In this document: in pieces, positions 37,080 through 46,672 of the stretch
Numbering within the stretch: position 1 is the first letter of the stretch
Layout of the letters: every line of letters starts with the position of its first letter
From: an uncultured Pelagibacteraceae bacterium
GTDB taxonomy: Bacteria; Pseudomonadota; Alphaproteobacteria; Pelagibacterales; Pelagibacteraceae
Assembly (NCBI GenBank): GCA_902628965.1
Contig: CACOPB010000002.1
Span: 124,001 to 188,000 of the forward strand
Direction: 5' to 3'
DNA: 64,000 nucleotides
Program-made: the position numbers and the translations under genes
Notes under the pieces: generated by a model
The model's input: only the letters and a program-made list of their open reading frames with translations
Told to the model about the DNA's origin: nothing
The model's database searches: none

Positions 37080-37552
37080 ATATATTTAACGTCTTTAATT
37101 TCAAAATTTTTTACACCAGAGGGTGTATTTATTTCAACTAAATCACTTTTATTTTTTCCAATTAAACCTTTACCAATTGGTGATTGAAAAAAAATTAGTT
37201 TTTGTTTTAAATCTGCCTCATCTCTTCCAACAATTTTATAATTAATTTTTTCACCAGTATCTAAATCTTCTAAATAAACTGTAGATCCAAAAATTACTTT
37301 TCCTTCATTATTTAGTTTTGTAACATCAATGACATTTGCTCTTGCAATAATGTCGTTAATTTCGGTTATTCTTCCTTCGTTATGAGATTGTTCCTCTTTA
37401 GCTGCATGATATTCAGCATTTTCTTTAAGGTCTCCATGGGATCTTGCTTCAGCAATTGCAGCTACTATTTCAGGTCTTTTTTTTTCTTTTAAAAAAACTA
37501 ATTCTTCCTTTAGTTTATTAAGTCCGTTTGATGTTATTGGCTCTTTATCCAT
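37076..37552 (-). CDS. greA: Transcription elongation factor GreA
   Basis: GreA rescues backtracked RNA polymerase by stimulating transcript cleavage. The 158-residue protein has the N-terminal coiled coil with conserved acidic tip (GDLKENAEYHAAKEEQ, about residues 41-56) and a C-terminal FKBP-like domain (FGSTVYLEDLDTGE, FFQSPIGKGLIGKNKSD). The length is standard. It is 3 bases downstream of hemF on the same strand. Confidence 0.97.
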   Translation of the reverse strand: MDKEPITSNGLNKLKEELVFLKEKKRPEIVAAIAEARSHGDLKENAEYHAAKEEQSHNEGRITEINDIIARANVIDVTKLNNEGKVIFGSTVYLEDLDTGEKINYKIVGRDEADLKQKLIFFQSPIGKGLIGKNKSDLVEINTPSGVKNFEIKDVKYI

Positions 37553-37555
37553 TTT

Positions 37556-38383
37556 TTATTTCCATTTTGCAATCGGAGGTAATGACATCAAAATTCCTTC
37601 AACATTACCACCAGTTTGTAGCCCAAATTTTGTTCCTCTATCATAGAGCAAATTAAATTCTGCGTATCGACCTCTTTTAATATACTGAAACTCTTTATCT
37701 TTTAAAGTCCATTTTTTTTTTAATTTTTTTTTAATTATTTCATTAAATAGTATTTGAAATGTAACACCGACATCTCTGACAAATTTAAAGTCATTTTCAA
37801 AATTATCATTTTTATAGTCAAAAAAGATTCCACCTATACCTCTTGCTTCTTTTCTGTGAGGTATATAAAAATATTCATCACACCACTTTTTATATTTTTT
37901 ATAATAATTTTTATTATGTCTATCGCACATTGCTTTTAATATTTTATGAACGTTTTTCTCTTCTTTATCATCTTTTATTGCTGGGGTTACATCCATACCT
38001 CCACCAAACCAATTCTTTGTTGTACAAATAAATCTGGTATTAAAATGCATTGCAGGAATATGAGGATTTTGCATATGCATAACTATTGATATTCCTGATG
38101 CCCAAAATCTAGGATCCTTACTTGTACCCGGTATATTCTTTTGAAACTGCTTAGGAAATTTTCCATAAACTTTTGAAAAATTTACTCCTACTTTTTCAAA
38201 AATTTTTCCATTTCTAAGAATTCTATATTCACCACCACCCTCATCTTTTTTACTGCTTCTTTTCCAAGAAGTCGATTTAAAATTTACTTCGTTCTTTTCA
38301 ATTTTCAAGATGTCGTCGCATATTGCATTTTGTAATAGCTTAAACCAATTACTTGCTAAGTCTTTTTTAATTGAAATGTCCAT
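37556..38383 (-). CDS. hemF: Oxygen-dependent coproporphyrinogen III oxidase
   Basis: HemF decarboxylates coproporphyrinogen III using O2 in heme synthesis. The 275-residue protein has the family sequences GGGEYRILRNGKIFEKVGVNFS (about 49-70), HMQNPHIPAMHFNTRFI and WFGGGMDVTPA, with conserved His residues. It also has EARGIGGIFFDY and, near the C-terminus, RYAEFNLLYDRGTKFGLQTGGNVEGILMSLPP. It needs oxygen, consistent with the aerobic respiratory chain encoded here. It lies between greA and trmL, each 1-3 bases away. Confidence 0.97.
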   Translation of the reverse strand: MDISIKKDLASNWFKLLQNAICDDILKIEKNEVNFKSTSWKRSSKKDEGGGEYRILRNGKIFEKVGVNFSKVYGKFPKQFQKNIPGTSKDPRFWASGISIVMHMQNPHIPAMHFNTRFICTTKNWFGGGMDVTPAIKDDKEEKNVHKILKAMCDRHNKNYYKKYKKWCDEYFYIPHRKEARGIGGIFFDYKNDNFENDFKFVRDVGVTFQILFNEIIKKKLKKKWTLKDKEFQYIKRGRYAEFNLLYDRGTKFGLQTGGNVEGILMSLPPIAKWK

Positions 38384-38384
38384 T

Positions 38385-38858
38385 TTATATTAGTTCTATT
38401 TGACGCAAACTTTCTGCCAAAACAATGGCAACAGATGATGCAATATTAAGAGATCTAACTTGATTATTCATTGGTATTTTTAAACGATTTTTAATTATTT
38501 TATGAACCTTTTCAGGTACTCCTGCACTTTCTCTTCCAAACAAAATAGTATCATCAGGTTTAAATTTAAAATTTGTATAGTTTATTGAACCCTTTGTTGT
38601 CATTAATACGATTCTCTGTTTATTTTTTGTCTCAAAAAATTCTTCTGAACTTTGATAAAACTTTATTTGACTATAGTCCATGTAGTCCATAACCACTTTT
38701 TTAAAGCGTTTGTCTGATAACAGAAAGCCACATGGTTCAATTATTTCTAATCTAGCACCTAAACAAGCACAAGTCCTAATAATTGCAGCAGTATTCTGAG
38801 GGATATCGGGCTCATACAAAGCTATTTTAGGCGCTAAAATTGTTGAATTATGTGTCAT
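38385..38858 (-). CDS. trmL: tRNA (cytidine/uridine(34)-2'-O)-methyltransferase
   Basis: TrmL methylates the wobble ribose of tRNA-Leu isoacceptors. This 157-residue SPOUT protein has the three family motifs: PDIPQNTAAIIRTCACLG (about residues 18-35), LLFGRESAGVPE (near 110) and IPMNNQVRSLNIASSVAIVLAE at the C-terminus, forming the knot. The size fits TrmL/YibK rather than larger SpoU proteins. It diverges from petA across a 92-base gap that contains a 16-base palindrome. Confidence 0.93.
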   Translation of the reverse strand: MTHNSTILAPKIALYEPDIPQNTAAIIRTCACLGARLEIIEPCGFLLSDKRFKKVVMDYMDYSQIKFYQSSEEFFETKNKQRIVLMTTKGSINYTNFKFKPDDTILFGRESAGVPEKVHKIIKNRLKIPMNNQVRSLNIASSVAIVLAESLRQIELI

Positions 38859-38888
38859 TCTTTCAGTAGTAAAATAATTATTTTATAT

Positions 38889-38904
38889 TATATGAATTCA
38901 TATA
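38889..38904. promoter_or_regulatory. 16-base perfect palindrome between trmL and petA
   Basis: TATATGAATTCATATA reads the same on both strands and extends with one mismatch per arm to 38886-38907. It lies in the 92-base divergent gap (38859-38950), about 46 bases before the petA GTG and 30 bases from the trmL ATG. It could be an operator or overlap the -10 regions of the two promoters. AT-rich palindromes arise by chance in this composition, so the call is tentative. Confidence 0.35.
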
Positions 38905-38950
38905 TTAACTATTTTAAACCAAAAAGAGATAAGAATTAAAGTTACTTAAA

Positions 38951-39460
38951 GTGTCTGAAAAGAAAACAAAAAGAAGAGATTTTTTATTTACTGCTACCAC
39001 AGCTGTAGGAGCTGTTGGCGCTGCTGCAGTTGTGTGGCCAATGATTGATCAAATGAACCCTGATGCTTCTGTTAAAGCATTAGCTAGTACTGAAGTTGAT
39101 GTAAGTTCTGTTAACCCTGGAAATACAATAACAGTTTTATGGAGAGGTAAACCAGTTTTTATTAGACGAAGGACCCAAGATGAAATAGATGAAGCACGAT
39201 CAGTTAAGATGGAGGACTTAATTCATCCTGAGAAAGATGAAGATAGAGCAAAAAATCCAGAATGGCTTGTAATGTTGGGTGTATGCACACATTTAGGGTG
39301 TGTACCTCTAAACGATAAAGGAGATTATAATGGATGGTTCTGTCCATGTCATGGATCTCACTATGATACTTCAGGTAGAATAAGAAAAGGTCCAGCACCT
39401 TGGAATATGGAAATACCTAAATACGAATTTGTCAACGCTAACACCATTAAAATTGGATAG
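38951..39460 (+). CDS. petA: Ubiquinol-cytochrome c reductase iron-sulfur (Rieske) subunit
   Basis: The Rieske subunit of the bc1 complex. The 169-residue protein has a twin-arginine type N-terminus (KRRDFLF) followed by a membrane anchor (about residues 12-30). The 2Fe-2S box motifs are CTHLGC (near 117) and CPCHGSHYD (near 136), all ligands intact. The start is a GTG at 38951, since the twin-arginine motif follows within ten residues and no closer ATG exists. It is first in the petABC operon. Confidence 0.96.
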   Translation: MSEKKTKRRDFLFTATTAVGAVGAAAVVWPMIDQMNPDASVKALASTEVDVSSVNPGNTITVLWRGKPVFIRRRTQDEIDEARSVKMEDLIHPEKDEDRAKNPEWLVMLGVCTHLGCVPLNDKGDYNGWFCPCHGSHYDTSGRIRKGPAPWNMEIPKYEFVNANTIKIG

Positions 39461-39468
39461 AAAATTAA

Positions 39469-40731
39469 ATGAGCGAACATGAATATAAACCAAAATCAAA
39501 AGTAGGGCAGTGGTTTAACGATCGACTACCACTTTTAACTCTTGCGAACCATCTAACTGATTATCCTACACCTAAAAATTTAAATTACTGGTGGACGTTT
39601 GGAGGAATTTTAACTTTTTGTTTAATCACTCAAATAGTAACAGGGTTAACTTTAGCTATGCATTATATTGCTCATGCAGATATGGCCTTTGAGAGTGTTG
39701 AACATATTATGCGTGATGTTAATTATGGTTGGTTAATTAGATACATTCATGCAAATGGTGCATCAATGTTTTTCTTAGCAGTATATATTCATATATTTAG
39801 ATCTTTATTCTATGGATCTTATAAATCACCAAGAGAAATTATATGGATACTTGGTATAATTATTTACCTTTTAATGATGGCTGCTGCATTTATGGGATAT
39901 GTACTACCATGGGGACAAATGAGCTTTTGGGGTGCAACAGTTATAACTAATTTATTCAGCGCTATTCCTCTTGTAGGTGAAGGTATTGTGACTTGGTTGT
40001 GGGGAGGGTATTCAGTTGACAATCCAACTTTAACGAGATTTTTTACCTTACATTATTTAATTCCTTTTTTAATTTTAGGTTTAGTTGTTTTGCATATTTG
40101 GGCTTTACATGTTCCTGGTAATAATAATCCAGTTGGTATAGATATTAAAAAACCTTCAAAAGATACGGTACCTTTCCATCCATATATAGTCATTAAAGAT
40201 GGTTTTGCTTTATTAATGTTTATGATCGTATTTGCTTTCTTTGTTTTTTATTCACCAAATATTTTAGGTCATGCAGACAATTATATAGAAGCCAATCCTA
40301 TGGTAACACCTGCTCATATTGTGCCTGAATGGTATCTTTTACCTTTTTATGCAATTTTAAGATCTGTTCCAGATAAATTATTAGGTGTTGTTGCAATGTT
40401 GTCCGCAATATTAATTTTAGCAGTTTTACCCTGGTTAGATACATCTAAAATAAGATCAGCAGTATTTAGACCTTTGTATAAACAATTTTATTGGATACTT
40501 GTTGCTGACGTGTTGATCTTAGGTTACGTAGGGGCAATGCCAGCAGAAGGACTTTACTTATTAATAGCAAGGGTTGCGACTGCTTATTATTTTCTACATT
40601 TTTTAGTGATATTACCCGTTTTAGGTTTTAAAGAAAAAACAATACCAATTCCATTAAGTATTACCGAGCCAGTTTTGGGAGGAAACCCAAATCTTGCTAT
40701 GGCGAAAAAAAAGGAAAGTAAAATCGAATAA
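39469..40731 (+). CDS. petB: Cytochrome b of the bc1 complex
   Basis: Cytochrome b carries hemes bL and bH and forms the quinol sites Qo and Qi. The 420-residue protein has eight helices with the paired heme-ligand His in helix II ([11 protein letters not shown]..., [18 protein letters not shown]) and helix IV ([20 protein letters not shown]). The Qo motif PEWY is present ([16 protein letters not shown]). It lies 8 bases after petA and ends one base before the petC GTG. Confidence 0.97.
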   Translation: MSEHEYKPKSKVGQWFNDRLPLLTLANHLTDYPTPKNLNYWWTFGGILTFCLITQIVTGLTLAMHYIAHADMAFESVEHIMRDVNYGWLIRYIHANGASMFFLAVYIHIFRSLFYGSYKSPREIIWILGIIIYLLMMAAAFMGYVLPWGQMSFWGATVITNLFSAIPLVGEGIVTWLWGGYSVDNPTLTRFFTLHYLIPFLILGLVVLHIWALHVPGNNNPVGIDIKKPSKDTVPFHPYIVIKDGFALLMFMIVFAFFVFYSPNILGHADNYIEANPMVTPAHIVPEWYLLPFYAILRSVPDKLLGVVAMLSAILILAVLPWLDTSKIRSAVFRPLYKQFYWILVADVLILGYVGAMPAEGLYLLIARVATAYYFLHFLVILPVLGFKEKTIPIPLSITEPVLGGNPNLAMAKKKESKIE

Positions 40732-40732
40732 A

Positions 40733-41512
40733 GTGAGAGCTTTTATAAAATTCTGTACAATCATAAGTTTGATTATTTCTGTTTTTTCTCAATCTATTGC
40801 TGCCGAAAAAGTTGATTATTTAAAGACAGACTGGAGTTTCAAAGGTCTATTTGGAAAGTTTGATAGATCCTCTCTTCAAAGAGGTTACCAAGTTTACACA
40901 GAGGTATGTGCGGCTTGTCATTCCATGAAATACCTAAGTTATAGAAACTTATCAGAGAAGGGTGGCCCAGAATTTTCAGTTGAACAGGCTAAAGCAATTG
41001 CGGCTTCATTTGAAGTTGTAGACGGACCTAATGCAGACGGGGAAATGTTTACTAGACCTGCAAAATTATCAGATAAATTTGTTATGCCTTACGAAAATGA
41101 AAAAGCGGCTCAAGCTGCAAACGGGGGCGCATATCCGCCAGATATGTCTGTTTTAGTCAAGGCTAGAGGTGGCGGAGTAGACTATATTTACTCTTTATTA
41201 CAAGGATATGAAACAGCACCAGCTGGAATGATTTTAGATGAGGGTGTTCATTATAATAAATACATGTACGGTAATAAGATTAAAATGTCAGCACCTCTTT
41301 CAGATGGAATAATAGAGTACGGGGATGGAACAACGGCTAGTGTTGAACAGATGTCAAAAGATGTTACTACTTTTTTAATGTGGGCGGCTGAACCTCACCT
41401 AGAGGCGAGACATAGAATGGGTTTTAAGGCTATTATTTATTTAATTATTCTAACTACTTTAGTTTACTTTAGTATGAAAAAAATTTGGTCAGGTATTAAA
41501 TCTGAAGTTTAA
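40733..41512 (+). CDS. petC: Cytochrome c1 of the bc1 complex
   Basis: Cytochrome c1 passes electrons from the Rieske centre to cytochrome c. From the GTG at 40733 the protein is 259 residues, with a signal peptide (about residues 1-23, ending SIAA). It has the heme-binding CAACH, a DMSVLVKARGGGVDYIYSLL segment and a C-terminal membrane anchor (MGFKAIIYLIILTTLVYFSMKKIW). The axial Met is in KMSAPLSDG. A longer frame upstream would overlap cytochrome b and lacks a signal peptide at its end, so the GTG is preferred. It overlaps the convergent ychF by 24 bases. Confidence 0.94.
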   Translation: MRAFIKFCTIISLIISVFSQSIAAEKVDYLKTDWSFKGLFGKFDRSSLQRGYQVYTEVCAACHSMKYLSYRNLSEKGGPEFSVEQAKAIAASFEVVDGPNADGEMFTRPAKLSDKFVMPYENEKAAQAANGGAYPPDMSVLVKARGGGVDYIYSLLQGYETAPAGMILDEGVHYNKYMYGNKIKMSAPLSDGIIEYGDGTTASVEQMSKDVTTFLMWAAEPHLEARHRMGFKAIIYLIILTTLVYFSMKKIWSGIKSEV

Positions 41513-42562
41513 TATATCTCCATCTTTAACTATATAATCTTTTCCTTCCAATCTCATCTTGCCATTTTCTTTTGATTTTATCCAGCCATCATTAGCAATA
41601 AAATCTTCATAGGATATAGTTTCAGCTCTGATGAAACCTTTTTCAAAATCTGTATGGATTTCTCCCGCAGCTTTAGGAGCAGTACAGTTTTTTTGTATAG
41701 TCCAAGCTCTTGTTTCCTCAGGTCCAGAGGTAAAATAAGTATCAAGTTCTAATATTTTATAGCCTTTTTGAATTAACATACTTAGACCCGTATCTTTTAA
41801 ACCAATCATGTCCATATAATTTTTTTTTTCATCTTCTGCTAATTCATTTATTTGATTTTCTATATCTGCAGAAATGATAAGAGTGTTATCTTTTCCAAAT
41901 TTTTCAATAAAGTTTTTAGTATATTTATTCCCATCCTGAACGCTTTGCTCATCAACATTGCAAACAAAAATTTTCGGTTTTATTGATAAAAGACCACTTT
42001 GATTAAGTTGTTTTGTGTTAAATTGAGATTTCAATAATGATATATCTTTATCATTATTAATGTAGTCTAATGCAATCTCTAAAATCTTAAGCTGGACTTC
42101 GTCTACATTTTTCTTATTATTTTTCTCAAGTCTTTTTTGAATAGATTCTAAATCAGCTAGCATCATCTCAGTTTCAATAATTTCAATGTCTCTTATTGGA
42201 TCAACGTCAGGATTAACATTTTGAATATCGTCTGAGTCGAAGCATCTAATCATATGAATAACTGCATCAACTTCTCTTATGTGGGAAAGAAATTTATTAC
42301 CCAATCCTTCACCTTTAGACGCGCCTTTTACAAGACCAGCTATATCAACAAATGAAATAGTTGTATTTATTGTTTTTTTTGATTTTGAAACTTCTGATAA
42401 TTTAATCAATCTATCATCTGGAACAGGCACAACTCCTATATTGGGGTCTATTGTGCAAAATGGAAAATTTGCAGCTTGGGCTTTGTTTGAGTTTGTAAGA
42501 GCATTGAAAAGTGTAGATTTACCTACATTAGGCAAACCAACAATACCACATTTAAAACTCAT
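41489..42562 (-). CDS. ychF: Redox-regulated ATPase/GTPase YchF
   Basis: YchF (Obg family, OLA1-like) is a conserved ribosome-associated P-loop NTPase. The 357-residue protein has Walker A GLPNVGKSTLFNALT (residues 8-22), the switch region ANFPFCTIDPN, DIAGLVKGASKGEGLGN (G3), and the non-canonical G4 (CNVDEQS) that explains ATP preference in the family. A C-terminal TGS domain ends in KDYIVKDGDILNFRF. It abuts pth with a one-base overlap, a common pairing. Confidence 0.96.
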   Translation of the reverse strand: MSFKCGIVGLPNVGKSTLFNALTNSNKAQAANFPFCTIDPNIGVVPVPDDRLIKLSEVSKSKKTINTTISFVDIAGLVKGASKGEGLGNKFLSHIREVDAVIHMIRCFDSDDIQNVNPDVDPIRDIEIIETEMMLADLESIQKRLEKNNKKNVDEVQLKILEIALDYINNDKDISLLKSQFNTKQLNQSGLLSIKPKIFVCNVDEQSVQDGNKYTKNFIEKFGKDNTLIISADIENQINELAEDEKKNYMDMIGLKDTGLSMLIQKGYKILELDTYFTSGPEETRAWTIQKNCTAPKAAGEIHTDFEKGFIRAETISYEDFIANDGWIKSKENGKMRLEGKDYIVKDGDILNFRFNT

Positions 42563-43122
42563 TATTTATTATTTACAGTACTAGAGAATAAATCTAATTT
42601 TTTGTCGATGAGCATCGAAATAGAATCTGTGATGTTGTTAGTGATTTTTTCTAATCCAAGTATTTCATCCTCATCAAAATTTTGAAGAACAAAATCACTT
42701 ACTTCCATTTTATCTTTTGGTTTACCAATACCTATTCGAACTCTTGAATAATCTTTACCAATAAATTTATCTATTGATGCAATTCCATTATGTCCTGCAT
42801 CAGATCCACCAAATTTTGCTTTTATCTTGCCAAATTCTACATCTAGATCGTCATGAAAAACGATAACATCTTCAGCATCTATTTTGAAATATTCAATTAA
42901 TTCTCTTATACAAATACCAGAATTATTCATGAAGGTTAAAGGTTTAATAGCATAAACTTTTTGGTCTCCTACATTACCAGTTGTAAGAAGTCCTTTGAAT
43001 TTTGGTTTTTGTTTTGAAAGTCCAAATTTTTTATTTATAGAATCTATAATTTTGAAACCAATGTTGTGCCTATTGTTTTCACTGTCAGGGGTTGGATTTC
43101 CTAATCCTACGAGTAGAAGCAT
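42562..43122 (-). CDS. pth: Peptidyl-tRNA hydrolase
   Basis: Pth releases peptides from prematurely dropped peptidyl-tRNAs. The 186-residue protein starts MLLLVGLGNP and has Asn and His of the active site (NRHNIGFKIID, about residues 16-26), FMNNSG (near 65), VFHDDLD catalytic Asp (near 95) and GGSDAGHNGI. It lies between rplY and ychF. The rplY-pth-ychF order is common in Proteobacteria. Confidence 0.97.
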   Translation of the reverse strand: MLLLVGLGNPTPDSENNRHNIGFKIIDSINKKFGLSKQKPKFKGLLTTGNVGDQKVYAIKPLTFMNNSGICIRELIEYFKIDAEDVIVFHDDLDVEFGKIKAKFGGSDAGHNGIASIDKFIGKDYSRVRIGIGKPKDKMEVSDFVLQNFDEDEILGLEKITNNITDSISMLIDKKLDLFSSTVNNK

Positions 43123-43163
43123 AAAATATTAATTTTTGAGGATAAAATTCAAATTTGATTAAC

Positions 43164-43877
43164 TTATTTTTTTTCTTCAGCAGGTTTTTTATCTTCACCT
43201 TCTTTTTTATCGCTATCAGCTGCAGGTTTATCGCCACCTTCAGCTGTTGCCGCTTCTGTTCCTTCAGCACCTTCTCCATCAGCCGCCTCAGCTTCTGCAG
43301 GTTTTTCAGGTTCTTTCATAACAGTAGGGGCTGCTAGGGTTGCAATTACGAAATCTCTTCCTTGAATGGTAGGAGTAACATCACTGTCGAGATTTATAGA
43401 AGAAATCTTAAAACTTTCTCCAATATCAACTCCATCAAGATCTATTACAAGATTTTCAGGAATTTTTTCGCTTGGACATTTTAGCTCAACTTTTCTTCTT
43501 ACAATGTTTAAAACCCCACCTCTTTTCAAACCAGGAGATTTTTCATGATTTAAAAATTTTACCGGAACTTCAATTCTAACTTTTATTCCTGCGACTATTC
43601 TTAGAAAATCTACATGAATTGGTTCATCTGAAATAATGTCATATTTTATCTCTCTTGGAAGAGCTTTTTGAGATTTACCATTAACATTTAAAGTTATGAT
43701 GCTTGATAAAAAATTTTCTTTTTCAATTAGTGATTTAAGCACCTTTTTAGATATAGAAATTTTTTCATTTTGAGTTTCACCGCCATAAATTATCGCGGGT
43801 ACGTTACCGTTATCCCTAAGTGAATTAAGCTCACCTTTAGTTTTTGTTGTTCTGATGTTAGCGTCTAATGAATTCAT
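43164..43877 (-). CDS. rplY: 50S ribosomal protein L25 (long form, CTC type)
   Basis: L25 binds 5S rRNA. The 237-residue protein has the N-terminal L25 domain (about residues 1-92; RTTKTKGELNSLRDNGNVPAIIYGG) and the C-terminal CTC beta domain (about 95-185; VPVKFLNHEKSPGLKRGGVLNIVRR). It ends in a tail of roughly 45 residues made mainly of Ala, Glu, Gly, Lys and Asp (from KEPEKPAEAEA). The tail is less AT-rich than the neighbouring DNA and is probably disordered. It is followed by pth. Confidence 0.95.
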   Translation of the reverse strand: MNSLDANIRTTKTKGELNSLRDNGNVPAIIYGGETQNEKISISKKVLKSLIEKENFLSSIITLNVNGKSQKALPREIKYDIISDEPIHVDFLRIVAGIKVRIEVPVKFLNHEKSPGLKRGGVLNIVRRKVELKCPSEKIPENLVIDLDGVDIGESFKISSINLDSDVTPTIQGRDFVIATLAAPTVMKEPEKPAEAEAADGEGAEGTEAATAEGGDKPAADSDKKEGEDKKPAEEKK

Positions 43878-43922
43878 AAAAACAAAGGTTTTTAGCTCAA
43901 GTTCCTCAATAACTCAAGGTAT

Positions 43923-44855
43923 TTATTTGAATAAATCTGATACTGAAGTTGAGTTAGATATTCTTTTAATTGCTTCACCCATAAGGCTAGAAATTGACAG
44001 AACCTCAATGTTTTTAGCACCTTTAACTCTGTTCATATTGTCAATTGTATCAGTGATAACCAAATTTTTAATTACAGAATTTTTAATTTTTTTTACAGCT
44101 TCTCCACTTAGAACACCGTGAGTTATATACACATATACTTCTTTAGCTCCTCGATCTTTAAGAGCTTTAGCTGCATTTACAATTGTTCCACCTGAGTCGA
44201 TTATATCATCAACAATAATGCAAGTTTTTCCTTTAACATCTCCAACAATATTCATTACTTGAGATTGACCTGGTTTTGGTCTTCTTTTATCTACAATAGC
44301 CAATCCAACGTTTAAAATTTTTCCAAGCGCTCTAGCTCTCTCAGTACCACCCACGTCTGGAGCTACACAAATTAAGTTCTTAATTTTTATCTTCTTTTTT
44401 ACATGTCTTGCAAAAATAGGCGTTGCAAACAAGTTGTCTACTGGAATATCAAAAAAACCTTGAATTTGACCTGCATGCAAATCAACAGTTACAACTCTAT
44501 CTGCTCCTGCTTTTGTGATTAGATTCGATACAAGCTTAGCTGATATTGATGTTCTTGGTGCAACTTTTCTATCCTGTCTAGCATAACCAAAGTAAGGGAT
44601 AACAGCTGTAATATTCTTCGCTGACGATCTTTTAAGCGCATCAATGCATAATAGCAGTTCCATTAAGTTATCATTCGCAGGTGATGAAATTGATTGAATT
44701 AAAAAAATACTATTCCCTCTGATATTTTCATTAATTTCAACATAAATTTCCCCATCAGAAAAATTTCTAATACTTGAGTTAACTAATTTTGATTTTAGAT
44801 ACTTAGCAATATTCTTGCTTAATGGTTTATTGCTATTTCCGGATAATAATTTCAT
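43923..44855 (-). CDS. prs: Ribose-phosphate pyrophosphokinase
   Basis: Prs makes PRPP for nucleotide, His and Trp synthesis. The 310-residue protein has the ATP-binding [12 protein letters not shown] (about residues 93-104), the catalytic loop [20 protein letters not shown] (near 128) and the PRPP-binding [18 protein letters not shown] near residue 215. The length is standard. It lies upstream of rplY across a 45-base gap and follows pgeF by 9 bases. Confidence 0.97.
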   Translation of the reverse strand: MKLLSGNSNKPLSKNIAKYLKSKLVNSSIRNFSDGEIYVEINENIRGNSIFLIQSISSPANDNLMELLLCIDALKRSSAKNITAVIPYFGYARQDRKVAPRTSISAKLVSNLITKAGADRVVTVDLHAGQIQGFFDIPVDNLFATPIFARHVKKKIKIKNLICVAPDVGGTERARALGKILNVGLAIVDKRRPKPGQSQVMNIVGDVKGKTCIIVDDIIDSGGTIVNAAKALKDRGAKEVYVYITHGVLSGEAVKKIKNSVIKNLVITDTIDNMNRVKGAKNIEVLSISSLMGEAIKRISNSTSVSDLFK

Positions 44856-44864
44856 TCAAAAAAC

Positions 44865-45623
44865 CTAATAAAGCATAATTATTGAAATATTTCTACCATA
44901 ATCATCATGATTTAAACTTAACGCTCTCCTCGCACTAAAAAAATTATTATTAATATCAAATGTATCAATATTAATAGACTCGATATTTTTAATTTTATTC
45001 TTTAAAAGACATGATTTTACATATTTTGGTAAATCAAAATAAAGCTTTTTGTACTTAATTTTGAAAAATTTATTATTTTTATTATCCTTTTTTATAAATT
45101 TTTTTTTAAAATCTTGTTTAACTTCATAATTTTTAGCTGAAATAGCAGGTCCGATAGCTGCAGTAATATTTTTAGGATTAGATCCTTTTTTGATCATAAA
45201 TTGGATTACTTTACTAATTATATCTTTGTATGCACCTTTCCATCCTGCATGAATTGCTGCAACTATTTTTGTTCTTTCATCACAGATTAAAATTGGCACA
45301 CAGTCAGCAGTTAAAACGCCGATTGGTGTGTTTCTTTGGTTTGTAACTACTGCGTCTGCTTTTGGTTTTGATCTAAATTTATTTTTTTTATTAATATAAA
45401 CAAACTTATTACTATGTATTTGATGAAGTAAAAAAATACTTTTAGTGGTGCTTTTTATTTTTTTTTTAACTATTTGTAAATTTTTTTTAACATCTGAGGG
45501 ATTATCTTTAGAACCAGGACCACAGTTTAAACTTTTATAAATTTTTTTTGATTTACCACCAGTTCTATTAAAAAAACCATGTTTAATAATTTTTATTTTT
45601 GAAAGTTTTTTTGATTTTATCAA
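44865..45623 (-). CDS. pgeF: Polyphenol oxidase / purine nucleoside phosphorylase family (YfiH/PgeF)
   Basis: A 252-residue member of the multicopper-oxidase-unrelated YfiH family, reported as purine nucleoside phosphorylases or as peptidoglycan editing factors. The conserved motifs are HGFFNRTGGKS (residues 15-25), HSNKFVYI, the metal-site TADCVPILI (near 103) and AAIHAGWKGAYKDI (near 120), with AAIGPAISAKNYEV following. It overlaps midA by 4 bases. The choice between the proposed functions cannot be made from sequence. Confidence 0.88.
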   Translation of the reverse strand: MIKSKKLSKIKIIKHGFFNRTGGKSKKIYKSLNCGPGSKDNPSDVKKNLQIVKKKIKSTTKSIFLLHQIHSNKFVYINKKNKFRSKPKADAVVTNQRNTPIGVLTADCVPILICDERTKIVAAIHAGWKGAYKDIISKVIQFMIKKGSNPKNITAAIGPAISAKNYEVKQDFKKKFIKKDNKNNKFFKIKYKKLYFDLPKYVKSCLLKNKIKNIESINIDTFDINNNFFSARRALSLNHDDYGRNISIIMLY

Positions 45624-46672
45624 TTTTGAAAACCTGTCTTAAAATTGTTTCTCTTATTTTTTACAAGCATGACTTTGAACAATTCACCCATTTGATTTTC
45701 GTCTATTAAACGTTTTACTCGATAAAATAAATCTGCTTTTTTAGAAAATGCTATATTTTTGCTGATTATTTCTGCTCTTTGAAGAATACCCATATTTGTT
45801 AAAAATTTTTTTTGATTTGTAAAAATTGAATTAATTTCTTTAAACTGATTTATAAATTTTTCAAAGGAATTAAAGTTTATCTTATAAGTAATATCAGAAT
45901 CTCCAATATTTTCTAAAACGTTAGAATATTTGTGATTATTCACTGCCTGAAGAGTTTCATGCATTTTACTATCTGCATAACCATAATCAATAACTAATAT
46001 TCCTCCATCATTTTTTTTTATTAAGTCACAAATTGTTCTTAAATATTTAAATGCATCTGGCGAGTATTCTATAACGCTCTGTTCTTTTGATATTTCGAAA
46101 TTAAGCTCTTTTTCAATTGTTTCTATATCAATTTTTTCTTCTTTAAATTTAGCTTTGTTTAGATCGCTTAAATCCACAAATCTTTCAAACCAAATATCTT
46201 TTTTTTTAAAAAATTGTTTGATCGGTATGGCGTCAAAAAATTCATTAGCTAAAAAAATTGTTGGGTTTGAGTTTATTTTTTTAATGTTTTTTAACCATGA
46301 AAATTTTTTAGAATTTAAATTTTTTTTTTGTTCATTTAATAAAAAATCACTTTTTTCATGAATTATAAAACTGCAGGCATTGTAACATTCGGGAAAATTT
46401 ATAAGTGTCTCATCTATGACTTTCATCATTTCACCATTTCCAGCTCCCAGTTCTAGCAAATTAAATTTTTTCGGAGAGCCAATGCTTTTCCAAAAAGTAA
46501 TCGTCCAAATTGCGATAATTTCTGAAAATAACCTTGTGACATTGGGAGCAGTAATAAAGTCTCCATCTTCACCAAAAGGATTTTTTTTCATATAAAAACC
46601 TTTGTCCTTATCGTAAAGAGCAAAATTTATAAATTGATCCAATGGTAAATTATTTGTTTTAGCGAGTTTCAT
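45620..46672 (-). CDS. Class I SAM methyltransferase, MidA/NDUFAF7 family
   Basis: The mitochondrial homologue NDUFAF7 methylates an Arg in a complex I subunit during assembly. This 350-residue protein has the N-terminal DQFINFALYDKDKGFYMKKNPFGEDGDFITAPNVTRLF segment characteristic of the family, a SAM-binding LLELGAGNGEMM motif (near residue 74), FLANEFFDAIPIKQF and VIDYGYADS. It overlaps lgt by 14 bases and pgeF by 4. A complex I role fits the respiratory genes in the window but is inferred from the family. Confidence 0.88.
   Translation of the reverse strand: MKLAKTNNLPLDQFINFALYDKDKGFYMKKNPFGEDGDFITAPNVTRLFSEIIAIWTITFWKSIGSPKKFNLLELGAGNGEMMKVIDETLINFPECYNACSFIIHEKSDFLLNEQKKNLNSKKFSWLKNIKKINSNPTIFLANEFFDAIPIKQFFKKKDIWFERFVDLSDLNKAKFKEEKIDIETIEKELNFEISKEQSVIEYSPDAFKYLRTICDLIKKNDGGILVIDYGYADSKMHETLQAVNNHKYSNVLENIGDSDITYKINFNSFEKFINQFKEINSIFTNQKKFLTNMGILQRAEIISKNIAFSKKADLFYRVKRLIDENQMGELFKVMLVKNKRNNFKTGFQN

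Noticed and set aside
43896..43917. Three CTCAA repeats spaced 8-9 bases in the gap before rplY, considered as a leader hairpin or regulator sites
   Set aside because: The repeats are direct, not inverted, and no stable hairpin can be drawn; five-base repeats in a 45-base gap are weak evidence.
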